DNA from: Colwellia sp. M166
GTDB lineage: Bacteria; Pseudomonadota; Gammaproteobacteria; Enterobacterales; Alteromonadaceae
Length of the DNA: 64,000 nt
Assembly: GCF_024585285.1 (NCBI RefSeq)
Contig: NZ_CP040755.1
Location: forward strand, 4,030,001 to 4,094,000
Direction: 5' to 3'
The position numbers and the translations under genes were made by a program. Position 1 is the first letter of the stretch. Every line of letters starts with the position of its first letter. Of the stretch, positions 9,814 to 18,688 are shown in pieces. The notes below the pieces were generated by a model. That model ran no database searches and had not been told where the DNA came from. It saw only the letters and a list, made by a program, of their open reading frames with translations.

Positions 9814-10639
9814 TTAGTAATGTCTTCCAGAATGCCGCAGCTCAGATAATCTTGAACACCGGGTGCTTTTCTAGTGATGTGCGGAAATAGTATTGATATT
9901 TTTAAGCAGAAAGCTTGTTAGCAATAAAAAATTAGTAATGTCTTCCAGAATGCCGCAGCTCAGATAGTCCTGAACACTGGGTGCTTTTCTAGTGATGTGC
10001 GGAAATAGTATTGATATTTTTAAGCAGAAGGCTTGTTAGCAATAAAAAATTAGTAATGTCTTCCAGAATGCCGCAGCTCACATAGTCCTGAACACCGGGT
10101 GCTTTTCTAGTGATGTGCGGAAATAGTATTGATATTTTTAAGCAGAAGGCTTGTTAGCAATAAAAAATTAGTAATGTCTTCCAGAATGCCGCAGCTCAGA
10201 TAGTCCTGAACACTGGGTGCTTTTCTAGTGATGTGCGGAAATAGTATTGATATTTTTAAGCAGAAGGCTTGTTAGCAATAAAAAATTAGTAATGTCTTCC
10301 AGAATGCCGCAGCTCACATAGTCCTGAACACCGGGTGCTTTTCTAGTGATGTGCGGAAATAGTATTGATATTTTTAAGCAGAAGGCTTGTTAGCAATAAA
10401 AAATTAGTAATGTCTTCCAGAATGCCGCAGCTCAGATAGTCCTGAACACCGGGTGCTTTTCTAGTGATGTGCGGAAATAGTATTGATATTTTTAAGCAGA
10501 AGGCTTGTTAGCAATAAAAAATTAGTAATGTCTTCCAGAATGCCGCAGCTCAGATAGTCCTGAACACTGGGTGCTTTTCTAGTGATGTGCGGAAATAGTA
10601 TTGATATTTTTAAGCAGAAGGCTTGTTAGCAATAAAAAA
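9814..10639 (-). repeat. 118-bp tandem array of 6S RNA 3'-tail units (7 copies)
   Basis: Seven consecutive 118-bp units begin at 9814, 9932, 10050, 10168, 10286, 10404 and 10522. The genuine 3' end of ssrS at 10640 acts as an eighth, partial unit. Read on the minus strand, each unit holds about 55 bases identical or nearly so to the 3' part of the 6S RNA gene (loop and 3' arm of its terminal hairpin, GAGCTGCGGCATTCTGG, GAAGACATTACTAA). A spacer of about 63 bases follows, starting TTTTTTATTGCTAACAAGCC. In the units the 5' arm of that hairpin (CCTGAACA) is replaced by other sequence. Units differ at only a few bases. There is no ORF inside, and identical repeats with no unique spacers exclude CRISPR. 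Confidence 0.93.
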
Positions 10640-10644
10640 TTAGT

Positions 10645-10826
10645 AATGTCTTCCAGAATGCCGCAGCTCACATAGTCCTGAACACCGGGTGTTCAGGGCG
10701 GAAATATCATGCTAACCGTAGGCTTCCCGATACGAGCCGGGCTTGCACAATAGTTAATAATCAACTTCCTTAGGTAAAACTTATCGGCTCAGGGACATAG
10801 TTCACAAACAAACATCCCAGAAGACG
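10645..10826 (-). ncRNA. ssrS: 6S RNA
   Basis: About 180-nt RNA that mimics an open promoter and sequesters sigma-70 RNA polymerase. On the minus strand TCCCTGAGCCGATA matches the conserved 5' bulge segment of E. coli 6S RNA, GGGAAGCCTACGG matches the 3' side of the central stem, and CCTGAACAC / GTGTTCAGG forms the terminal hairpin. GTCTTC near the 5' end pairs with GAAGAC near the 3' end to close the molecule. It lies just downstream of zapA on the same strand, the classical location. Ends are estimated from the closing stem and from the promoter. Confidence 0.9.
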
Positions 10827-10831
10827 AAGTT

Positions 10832-10837
10832 ATTATA
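10832..10837 (-). promoter_or_regulatory. -10 box of the 6S RNA promoter
   Basis: A perfect TATAAT on the minus strand ends about 6 bp before the deduced 5' end of 6S RNA. The -35 region at 17-bp spacing (TTAATT) is weak. Confidence 0.65.
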
Positions 10838-10966
10838 GCGAATAATGTCAGCCGAATTAAGTCTTTTATTACTTGTAAGACCTGACTGCTTAATGCTTGA
10901 ACAAATTGAAGTTTCTTTAAACAAAAACCATATTTTTAGAAAATTGAATAATACCGAGAGGGTGAG

Positions 10967-11272
10967 TTATGCGCTTTTAGGGGAATTAACAGCCAGTTCA
11001 ATTGTGGCTTGTAGCAGTTCAATTTTACTTTGCATTTTTTCGCGTTCTTGCTCTAACTCAGCTCGTGCTTTAACCAAGTCATTGGCAAGGTTTAACGACA
11101 TCATCACCAAAGCTTGCTCAGGGGTTTTTGCCGAAGGACTTTTCTTCACATCGAGAGCTAAGCGCTTATTAATTTCATCGGCTGCTTGCAACAAAGCCGA
11201 TTCATGGCCAGCAGGACAAGCGATTTTTAATCGTTTGTTGGCAACATTTATCGTAACTGTGTGTTGGCTCAT
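10967..11272 (-). CDS. zapA: cell division protein ZapA
   Basis: Small cytoplasmic protein that bundles FtsZ filaments at the division ring. 101 residues: an N-terminal globular part MSQHTVTINVANKRLKIACP and a C-terminal coiled coil rich in E, K and Q (about residues 50-92, with ARAELEQEREKMQSKIELLQ). It sits between 6S RNA downstream and the divergent ygfB-pepP-ubi genes, the standard neighbourhood. An overlapping 152-codon frame on + (10845-11303) is its antisense shadow. Confidence 0.95.
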   Translation of the reverse strand: MSQHTVTINVANKRLKIACPAGHESALLQAADEINKRLALDVKKSPSAKTPEQALVMMSLNLANDLVKARAELEQEREKMQSKIELLQATIELAVNSPKSA

Positions 11273-11508
11273 CGCGTTGTTATTCTCAAAAACATTATTT
11301 TAGTATTTTCAAACAATAGCTCGAAATACTAAACTACAGACTGTAATACCAAGAAAAGTAATAATAATCAAAACTTAGTACCCCATAAGGGGGAACTATA
11401 ACGGTGAGTGTTACACTATGCAAGTGATCTCTATGGTTTTTTTCTGGAATCAAGGCTATGCCGATGTTAAGATAGTCAACAATATACCTCGATTGAATTG
11501 ATATTTTT

Positions 11509-12078
11509 ATGGCTGATAGCACCACTTTAGATTTTCCCTCTGTACAAGCAATTTTAACTAGCGAAGGTATTGAGGCGCACGCTGCTGAAATTCATGGTGT
11601 GCTTACTGGCTTAATTGCGGCAGGTTTTGAGTTTGAAAGTAACGATTATGTCGCTATGGTTAATGACATGCTTAATAATGCCGAAGGCTTGCCTGCTAGC
11701 GTTAAAAGCTTAGTTAAAGATATTTACAGTGATATTTGGCAAAAAATTCTTGATGATTCTTATAGCTTTCAATTAATGCTACCTGATGATGACGACTCAA
11801 TTGTTGAACGTGGCCATGCCCTAGGTAAATGGGTACAAGGTTTTAATTTAGGCTTTGGTTTACAACAAAATAAAAATGCCACACTGTCTGAAGATGTCAA
11901 AGAAGTACTGACCGACTTTGGTGAAATTGCCAATTTGTCAGATGAAGTCGAAGAAAATGAAGACACCGAGCAAGCCTATTTTGAAATTGCTGAATACGTC
12001 AGAATTTCTGCCTTACTTTGTTTTACCGAATTAGGTGCCGCACCTGAGCTAAAAGATAACTCGGCAACGCTGCATTAG
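11509..12078 (+). CDS. ygfB: UPF0149 family protein YgfB
   Basis: 189-residue acidic cytoplasmic protein of the YgfB/UPF0149 family: EGIEAHAAEIHGVLTGLIAA near the start, GKWVQGFNLGFGL (about residues 105-117), and FEIAEYVRISALLCFTEL near the end. Its molecular role is poorly understood. First gene of the + strand run ygfB-pepP-ubiH-ubiI, divergent from zapA, as in most gammaproteobacteria. Confidence 0.93.
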   Translation: MADSTTLDFPSVQAILTSEGIEAHAAEIHGVLTGLIAAGFEFESNDYVAMVNDMLNNAEGLPASVKSLVKDIYSDIWQKILDDSYSFQLMLPDDDDSIVERGHALGKWVQGFNLGFGLQQNKNATLSEDVKEVLTDFGEIANLSDEVEENEDTEQAYFEIAEYVRISALLCFTELGAAPELKDNSATLH

Positions 12079-12151
12079 CACTAGCGACTAAAACGTTTAG
12101 TTATTTATCTTTAAGCTACCCACCAACTATAAAAACAGTGAGCTGGTAACT

Positions 12152-13492
12152 ATGATCAAAAACACGCTACTACCTGTTGCTGAATTTTGTCAGCGCAGAA
12201 GCGATTTTATAGCGCAAATGCCAGCCAACAGCATAGCGCTCATTTCGGCGGGTAAAGAAGTTACCCGCAGTAATGATACCGAATACCCCTTTTGCCAAAG
12301 TAAGCATTTTTACTACTTAACGGGTTTTAATGAACCCGATGCTATTTTGGCATTAGTCAAAAACGGGCAATCAAGGTCTGCGCAAAGTATTTTATTTTCT
12401 CGAGAGAAAGATCAACTGCAAGAAATCTGGCATGGCCGACGAGTCGGTCAAAAACAAGCCGTGATTGATTATCAAGTTGATAGCTGTTTTAACTTAGCAG
12501 AAGTCGATGAGCAACTGTTGCCATTAATTGCGGGCAAAAGTGCAGTATTGATTTGCCAACCAGAACTGACTGAATTTCAACAACAAGTGCTAAATTGGTT
12601 GAGCCAAGTTAGAAAGTCTGCTCGCAGCGGTGTTAAAGCACCAAAATCTTTAATTGATTGTAGCGAACTGATTGATGAAATGCGTTTGCACAAATCATCA
12701 GCAGAGCTTGATATTATGCGACAAGTTAACGTGATCAGTGGTGCTGCTCATCAACGCGCAATGTTGCAAACCCAAGCCGGTAAGTTTGAATATCAAATTG
12801 AGGCAGAACTACTACATGAATTTGCCTCCAACGGTGCCCGTTACCCAGCGTATGGCACTATTGTTGCCGGTGGTGATAACGCCAATATTTTGCACTATAC
12901 CGATAATGATGACGCGCTAAATAATGGTGATTTACTGCTTATTGATGCCGGCGGCGAATTGGCGGGCTATGCCGCCGATATTACGCGTACTTTTCCAATC
13001 AGTGGTAAGTTTACTGAGCCACAAGCGTTAATTTATCAACTCGTGCTCGACAGTCAAAATCTTGCTATCGAGGCGATAAAACCACAGCAAACCTTTGCAG
13101 AATTAAACCGTCTTGTTGGTGGTTTTTTAACCCAAGGCTTATATGACTTAGGTATTTTAACCGGTGACCTAAGTGAGTTGTTGGCACAAAAAGCCTGCAA
13201 AAAGTATTTTATTCATGGCTTAGGACACTGGCTAGGACTCGATGTGCATGATGTCGGTGACTATCACTCAAATCAGCAACGTGAACAACATCGACCTTTT
13301 GCTACGGGCATGGTGATGACCATTGAACCGGGTATTTATATCCCATTAACCGATCAAAGTGTTGATGAAAAATGGCGTGGTATTGGCGTACGAATTGAAG
13401 ACAATATTGCAGTAACGCCTACAGGCTTTGAAAACTTAACCGTTAATGCACCGAAAACCATTGCAGAAATTGAAACACTGATGTCGAAGTAA
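12152..13492 (+). CDS. pepP: Xaa-Pro aminopeptidase P
   Basis: Dinuclear metallopeptidase that removes N-terminal residues preceding proline. 446 residues against 441 in E. coli. The N-terminal domain has YLTGFNEPDAILAL. The pita-bread catalytic domain carries the metal ligands in LLIDAGGELAGYAADITRTF (two Asp), HGLGHWLGLDVHD (His), IEPGIYIP (Glu) and GVRIEDN (Glu), all present. It is 73 bp after ygfB and upstream of ubiH. Confidence 0.96.
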   Translation: MIKNTLLPVAEFCQRRSDFIAQMPANSIALISAGKEVTRSNDTEYPFCQSKHFYYLTGFNEPDAILALVKNGQSRSAQSILFSREKDQLQEIWHGRRVGQKQAVIDYQVDSCFNLAEVDEQLLPLIAGKSAVLICQPELTEFQQQVLNWLSQVRKSARSGVKAPKSLIDCSELIDEMRLHKSSAELDIMRQVNVISGAAHQRAMLQTQAGKFEYQIEAELLHEFASNGARYPAYGTIVAGGDNANILHYTDNDDALNNGDLLLIDAGGELAGYAADITRTFPISGKFTEPQALIYQLVLDSQNLAIEAIKPQQTFAELNRLVGGFLTQGLYDLGILTGDLSELLAQKACKKYFIHGLGHWLGLDVHDVGDYHSNQQREQHRPFATGMVMTIEPGIYIPLTDQSVDEKWRGIGVRIEDNIAVTPTGFENLTVNAPKTIAEIETLMSK

Positions 13493-13638
13493 CTGTTTTT
13501 TATTGCAAACAAATCAGTTGATTAAAAACAAAGTGATAAACCTGATCAAAAGATAAGCTTAGGGTTAATTATGCCTGTTGTTAATAAGGCTAAAGTAACA
13601 AAAAAACGCTAAAGCAGTATAAAAATTAAAGGTTAACG

Positions 13639-14889
13639 ATGAACACAAGCGTAAATAAAGACAAGGTTACTGCTAATACGGCTAAGCACTTTGATGTGGT
13701 TATTTCGGGCGGCGGTTTATCGGGCGCACTAATGGCACTGAGTTTATCCACTTTAGTTACTTCGCAGCAAGCCGCACTGAAAATAGCGATTATTGAAGCG
13801 AATCCGATCTTAACTGATCCGTCACGTAGCTTCGATGATCGGGTATTAGCTTTATCACATGGTAGTGCCGCTTATTTAACTGAAGTTGGAGCATGGCAGT
13901 ATTTGTATCAATACGCTGAGCCAATTCAAAATATTCATATTTCAGACCGTGGTCATTATGGCAAAGCTCGATTATATGCAAAACATCAACAAGTTGACGC
14001 GCTAGGTTATGTCGCTGAAATGTCGGTTATTGGTGCGGCTTTATTAAAAGCCTTAGCAACAAAAAAACACATTACTTGGTTTACTCCTGACAGCATTGAA
14101 AATGTGCAATGGCAAAGCGAGCAAGTCAATATTGCGTTAAGTTCGGGAATTAAGTTAACCACAGCGCTATTGTTAGCTTGTGATGGTGTGCAGTCACCTT
14201 GTCGCAAGTTTGCCAATATTGCGACCACCAGCCGTGATTATCAACAATCGGCATTAATTGCCAATGTCGCTACCGCTCATCAACATAATAATATTGCTTA
14301 CGAGCGTTTCACCGAAACTGGCCCAATTGCCATGTTACCGCTATCGCCAAATGCTAATCAACAACATCAAGGACGTTGTTCATTGGTATGGACGTTAACG
14401 CCAGCGTTAGCCCAAAAAATGATAAATTTGTCAGATGATGAATTTGCTGAGCAGCTAGGGCAAGCTTTTGGTCATTGGCTGGGTAAGATAACGCATGTCG
14501 GCAAACGGGTGGTTTATCCGTTAAAATTAGTGCAAGCGAGCGAGCAGGTTTATCATCGCATGGCCTTAATTGGCAACGCTTCACACACCATACACCCGAT
14601 TGCCGGACAAGGTTTTAACTTAGGTTTACGTGATGTCAGTGATATGACTCAAGTGATCAAAAATGCTTTAGAGAGCCAACAAGACATTGGCTCGTTTGCT
14701 AATTTAATGCAATATGCCAAGGCTCGACAGCAAGACCAACAACAAGTGATCAGCTTAACCGACTCATTAGTGACCTTGTTTTCCAACCAATTACCGCTAT
14801 TAGTTGCAGGGCGTAATATTGGCTTGAAAGTATTGAATTATGTGCCGATGTTGAAAAACGCCTTGGTGAAGAAAACCATGGGTTATTAG
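13639..14889 (+). CDS. ubiH: 2-octaprenyl-6-methoxyphenol hydroxylase
   Basis: FAD-dependent aromatic hydroxylase of ubiquinone biosynthesis (C1 hydroxylation), part of the Ubi complex. 416 residues. The Rossmann FAD motif VVISGGGLSGALMAL lies at residues about 20-34, DDRVLALSHGS follows, and the second FAD motif GNASHTIHPIAGQGFNLGLRD is at about 314-334. An N-terminal extension of roughly 20 residues is unusual but harmless. It precedes ubiI by 91 bp in the same direction. Confidence 0.93.
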   Translation: MNTSVNKDKVTANTAKHFDVVISGGGLSGALMALSLSTLVTSQQAALKIAIIEANPILTDPSRSFDDRVLALSHGSAAYLTEVGAWQYLYQYAEPIQNIHISDRGHYGKARLYAKHQQVDALGYVAEMSVIGAALLKALATKKHITWFTPDSIENVQWQSEQVNIALSSGIKLTTALLLACDGVQSPCRKFANIATTSRDYQQSALIANVATAHQHNNIAYERFTETGPIAMLPLSPNANQQHQGRCSLVWTLTPALAQKMINLSDDEFAEQLGQAFGHWLGKITHVGKRVVYPLKLVQASEQVYHRMALIGNASHTIHPIAGQGFNLGLRDVSDMTQVIKNALESQQDIGSFANLMQYAKARQQDQQQVISLTDSLVTLFSNQLPLLVAGRNIGLKVLNYVPMLKNALVKKTMGY

Positions 14890-14980
14890 CAGCCAGCTTT
14901 TAGCCGCCAGTTATAAGCTAAGTGCGACAACTAAAAAGCCCGTCGGGCTATTAGAATTAAACAAATAAATGTGAAATATA

Positions 14981-16291
14981 ATGCAAAAATTTGATCTGTT
15001 AATTGTTGGTGGCGGTATGGTGGGCTTAACGCTTGCCTTAGCGATCCGTCAGCAAAGTGAGCTAAGCGTTGCGATTGTTGACAACTCGCCGATAACTGAA
15101 CTCACTGATGAGCCCGAAGTACGGGTGAGTGCTATTAATGCCGTCAGTGTGCAACTGTTTAACAACCTCAATGTTTGGCAAGATATAATCGCTCAACGCG
15201 CTCAGCCTTATCATGACATGCATATTTGGGATAAAGCCGGTTATGGTCAATTAGACTTTGCTTTAAAAGATGTTAACCACAAAACCGTAGGGCATGGCCC
15301 CGAACAATTAGGCTTTATTGTTGAAAACAAAGCAATTCGCAATGCGCTATGGCACAAAGCAACACAAGACAGTGGCATTGAGTTTTTTACTGAGCATAAA
15401 CTACAGCAATTAAACCTCAGTGATAACGAAGTATTCGCCACCTTTGAAGTTAATCGCGAAACTGGCCAGCAAGCGATGCCGCTAGTGGCAAAATTAGTGG
15501 TTGGTGCTGACGGGGCAAATTCTTGGGTGCGCCAACAAATGAACGTACCGTTAACCTTTCGTGATTATGATCATCATGCCATTGTCGCGACCGTTAAATG
15601 CCAACAAGGCCATCAAAATACCGCTTGGCAAGTATTTCTAGCAACGGGACCCTTAGCATTATTGCCATTATACCAAGACGATTTATGCTCTATTGTTTGG
15701 TCAACAAGCCCTGAAGAAGCGACAAGATTAAGCACGTTATCAGCCGAAGATTTTGCCAAAGAAATAACCGCGGCAAGTGACGGTAAGTTGGGTGCTATAT
15801 CCCTAGTCAGTGAACGTTTTACTTACCCGTTAACTATGCGTTTTGCCCAAGAGTTTGTGAAAAGTCGTATGGTACTGGTTGGCGATGCCGCACATACAAT
15901 ACACCCGTTAGCGGGGCAAGGAGTGAACTTAGGTTTACTTGATGCTGCCGCGTTGGCACAAACCCTTGTTGAACAAGTAAAACTTAAAAGTACGCAAGCC
16001 CAAAGCAATGGCAATGATCACGGTTGGTATAGTGATAAATCGCTGCAGCAGTTTGCCCGTTGGCGTAAAAGCGAAGCGGCAGAAATGATTGCCGCCATGG
16101 AAGCGATTAAACAAGCTTTTGCTCCGCAGCAAAGCGCGGTTAAATTAATTCGTGGTGTTGGTATGTCGTTACTTAATAAAATTAAACCGGCTAAAGCTTT
16201 AATGATAAATCAAGCGTTGGGTTTTAAGGGGCAATTACCTGAATTAGCCAAACCACGGTCACAATACTTAGCCAACAAAAAAACACAATGA
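14981..16291 (+). CDS. ubiI: 2-octaprenylphenol hydroxylase UbiI (VisC)
   Basis: Second FAD-dependent hydroxylase of ubiquinone synthesis (C5 hydroxylation). 436 residues against about 400 in E. coli. The FAD motif LLIVGGGMVGLTLALAIR is at residues 5-22, EVRVSAINAVSVQLF fits the UbiI subgroup, and the GD motif VLVGDAAHTIHPLAGQGVNL is at about 301-320. It is a paralogue of the preceding ubiH. The assignment UbiI rather than UbiF rests on the ubiH-ubiI gene order. Confidence 0.92.
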   Translation: MQKFDLLIVGGGMVGLTLALAIRQQSELSVAIVDNSPITELTDEPEVRVSAINAVSVQLFNNLNVWQDIIAQRAQPYHDMHIWDKAGYGQLDFALKDVNHKTVGHGPEQLGFIVENKAIRNALWHKATQDSGIEFFTEHKLQQLNLSDNEVFATFEVNRETGQQAMPLVAKLVVGADGANSWVRQQMNVPLTFRDYDHHAIVATVKCQQGHQNTAWQVFLATGPLALLPLYQDDLCSIVWSTSPEEATRLSTLSAEDFAKEITAASDGKLGAISLVSERFTYPLTMRFAQEFVKSRMVLVGDAAHTIHPLAGQGVNLGLLDAAALAQTLVEQVKLKSTQAQSNGNDHGWYSDKSLQQFARWRKSEAAEMIAAMEAIKQAFAPQQSAVKLIRGVGMSLLNKIKPAKALMINQALGFKGQLPELAKPRSQYLANKKTQ

Positions 16292-16454
16292 TCGCACTCT
16301 TACCTTGTTTTTATTGACCATTAGGTCAAGAAAGGTCGATATTTTCTCAATCTGTTGATACTAAATTGGCAGCTTGAGAAATTCATTTCTGTCATTATTT
16401 ACCGACAAGATAAAATTTAAATTTGCCAATCGCTGCCTTTATCGACACTTAAGG

Positions 16455-16493
16455 AATTAAATTTTTAAAAGGTAGACTTTTGAAAATTTAATT
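16455..16493. other. 17-bp-arm AT-rich hairpin between ubiI and gcvT
   Basis: Arms at 16455-16471 and 16477-16493 match at 16 of 17 positions around a 5-base loop. It is 164 bp after ubiI and 188 bp before gcvT. It could end ubi transcription or act in the gcv leader. It has no GC-rich stem, so it is not a standard terminator. Confidence 0.5.
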
Positions 16494-16541
16494 TGGAATA
16501 GTTTCTTTAGTCGGGTTTAAATTTTAAAATAGCCATCTTAT

Positions 16542-16556
16542 CTGTTGAATCAACAG
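16542..16556. promoter_or_regulatory. 15-bp palindrome upstream of gcvT
   Basis: CTGTTGAATCAACAG is a perfect 7-bp-arm palindrome 125 bp before the gcvT ATG and may be an operator. No glycine riboswitch signature was recognised in this 390-bp region. Which protein would bind is unknown. Confidence 0.35.
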
Positions 16557-16680
16557 CTGCTGAGGGATATAATCTTGCTCACTTTTTGTAAATCTACCGT
16601 CTTTATCCTAGATTTAGTCTCTGTGCTTGCTTTTAGCGCTGAAAATTTAGATAAAACAACTAACGTGAGTGAAACGTACG

Positions 16681-17769
16681 ATGACAAATAAAACAGTATT
16701 ACACGCTAAGCACATAGAAGCTGGCGCTAAAATGGTTGATTTCCACGGCTGGGAAATGCCAATCAACTACGGTTCTCAAATTGAAGAACATCACGCGGTG
16801 CGTAAAGATGCCGGTATGTTCGATGTTTCACACATGACCATCGTTGATGTTAAAGGTACTGATGCACAAGCATTTTTACGCCGTTTAGTGATCAACGATG
16901 TCGCCAAGTTAGACGTTGCTGGTAAAGCACTCTATACCGGTATGTGTAATCATGAAGGCGGCGTTATCGATGATTTAATCGTTTATTTCTTCACTGATAC
17001 AGATTACCGCTTAGTGGTAAATTCAGCAACACGTGAAAAAGATCTCGCTTGGATCGCTGAGCAATCAGCTGCTTTCGACGTCACCGTAACTGAACGTCCT
17101 GAATTTGCCATGATCGCTGTGCAAGGCCCACAAGCCAAAGCTAAAGTAGCGACGTTATTAACGGCTGAACAAATTGCCGCTGTTGATGGTATGAAGCCAT
17201 TCTTCTCAGCTCAAACTGGCGACTTATTTATTGCTACTACAGGTTATACCGGTGAAAACGGTTATGAAATTGCCTTACCTGCTGACCAAGCCGCTGATTT
17301 ATGGCAAAACTTGCTTGATGCCGGCGTTAAACCTTGTGGTTTAGGTGCTCGTGATACCCTACGTTTAGAAGCGGGCATGAACCTTTATGGTTTAGACATG
17401 GACGAAAGCGTTTCGCCATTAGCCGCTAACATGGCGTGGACCATTAGCTGGGAACCAGAAGATCGTAACTTTAACGGTCGTGAAGTATTAGCAGCACAAC
17501 GTGCAGCGGGCGACCAAGCTAAATTAGTCGGTTTAGTACTGGCAGAAAAAGGCGTATTACGCACCGGTCTTAAAGTGATCACTGAAGACGGTGATGGCAT
17601 TATTACTTCAGGCACTTTCTCTCCAACGCTAGGGCACAGTATTGCCATGGCACGCGTACCACGTAGCGTAAAGTTAGGCACTACAGTAGAAGTTGAAATG
17701 CGTAAAAAATTAGTTAAAGTGCAAGTGATTAAGCCGAGCTTTGTACGTAACGGTGAAAAAGTTTTTTAA
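16681..17769 (+). CDS. gcvT: glycine cleavage system T protein (aminomethyltransferase)
   Basis: Transfers the one-carbon unit from aminomethyl-lipoyl GcvH to tetrahydrofolate and releases ammonia. 362 residues from ATG 16681; a GTG four codons earlier is possible but lacks support. [24 protein letters not shown] is split over residues 18-41. [23 protein letters not shown] and [19 protein letters not shown] are typical, the last holding the conserved RDTLRLE. First gene of gcvT-gcvH-gcvP. Confidence 0.97.
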   Translation: MTNKTVLHAKHIEAGAKMVDFHGWEMPINYGSQIEEHHAVRKDAGMFDVSHMTIVDVKGTDAQAFLRRLVINDVAKLDVAGKALYTGMCNHEGGVIDDLIVYFFTDTDYRLVVNSATREKDLAWIAEQSAAFDVTVTERPEFAMIAVQGPQAKAKVATLLTAEQIAAVDGMKPFFSAQTGDLFIATTGYTGENGYEIALPADQAADLWQNLLDAGVKPCGLGARDTLRLEAGMNLYGLDMDESVSPLAANMAWTISWEPEDRNFNGREVLAAQRAAGDQAKLVGLVLAEKGVLRTGLKVITEDGDGIITSGTFSPTLGHSIAMARVPRSVKLGTTVEVEMRKKLVKVQVIKPSFVRNGEKVF

Positions 17770-17923
17770 GCAATTTACAACCCATTCGCTACAATAAATT
17801 GGCGATAAAATGTGCTTAAAAATGCTAAAAATTTAAGCTATAGTATGACGTTATTAGCGTAGGCATAGCTTTATACTATAGTAATTTACACAAAATTTAA
17901 AAATAAAGATTAGGAACAAAACT

Positions 17924-18313
17924 ATGAGCAACATTCCTTCAGAACTAAGATATGCAACATCACACGAATGGGTACGTAACGAAGGTAACGGTATCGTTAC
18001 TGTCGGTATTACTGAGCACGCACAAGACCTTTTAGGCGATATGGTATTTGTTGAATTACCTGAAGTTGGTGACAGCGTAAGTACTGGTGACGACGTTGCC
18101 GTAGCAGAATCAGTAAAAGCAGCATCAGACATCTACGCACCGGTAACGGGCGAAGTTGTTGAAGTGAATGAAGACCTAGAAGACTCACCTGAGTTAGTAA
18201 ACTCAGACGCGTTTGGTGACGGTTGGTTATTCAAGTTAAAAATTGAAGATGAAGGCGAGCTAGACAGCTTGCTTGATGCTGAAGGTTATGCAAACTCGAT
18301 CGACGAAGACTAA
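17924..18313 (+). CDS. gcvH: glycine cleavage system H protein
   Basis: 129-residue lipoyl carrier protein that shuttles the aminomethyl intermediate between P, T and L proteins. The lipoylation site is K65 in [13 protein letters not shown]. Full family length, with ATSHEWVR near the start. It is preceded by AAGATTAGGAACAAAACT as ribosome-binding region and placed 154 bp after gcvT. Confidence 0.98.
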   Translation: MSNIPSELRYATSHEWVRNEGNGIVTVGITEHAQDLLGDMVFVELPEVGDSVSTGDDVAVAESVKAASDIYAPVTGEVVEVNEDLEDSPELVNSDAFGDGWLFKLKIEDEGELDSLLDAEGYANSIDED

Positions 18314-18688
18314 TTTAGCCTCGTCAATTAAGTTTAGTTTGCATTGTCGGCGTTGCTCACCTTGTCACTTACACCAGTAAGCTCCAACGGTTTGCAACTT
18401 GACCGCTTTGCCTAAAACATAATTGATATCGCTAATTTTTCGGGCACATTTTGTCTTTATACTGCGTTGCTTTTGTTATTCGTCTCAATCACTTAGTTCA
18501 CTAAGCTCATAAGACTGATAACTTTAGCGCCTTGCTTACATGGATGTAAGTACTTAGGTTAAGTCGGGAACAATTAACCTGTGTATAAATAACAAACTGT
18601 TTACGAAAAGAATTTTAAGCCTCGAAGATTCACTTGAATACCGGGGCTTTCTTTTATATTACGTTTAAATACTAAGTGAAGCTGTTTT
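18314..18688. repeat. gcvH-gcvP spacer with dispersed intergenic repeat
   Basis: The 375-bp spacer has no gene. Bases about 18534-18585 (GCCTTGCTTACATGGATGTA, then CTTAGGTTAAGTCGGGAACA) recur in related form at about 47579-47625 after the sugar dehydrogenase gene, so it is a dispersed repeat. A weak hairpin AAGCCTCG...CGGGGCTTTC (about 18617-18650) could attenuate or terminate before gcvP. Confidence 0.6.

Noticed and set aside
9814-10698. CRISPR-like regular repeat
   Set aside because: The full 118-bp unit repeats without unique spacers, there are no cas genes, and the unit derives from 6S RNA.
10845-11303. 152-codon ORF on +
   Set aside because: Antisense to zapA, which has the correct family sequence, length and context.
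14935-14951. Hairpin AAAAAGCCCGTCGGGCTA between ubiH and ubiI as terminator
   Set aside because: The T run is on the minus strand, where no gene ends here; on + the hairpin lacks a T run, so it is not called a terminator of ubiH.
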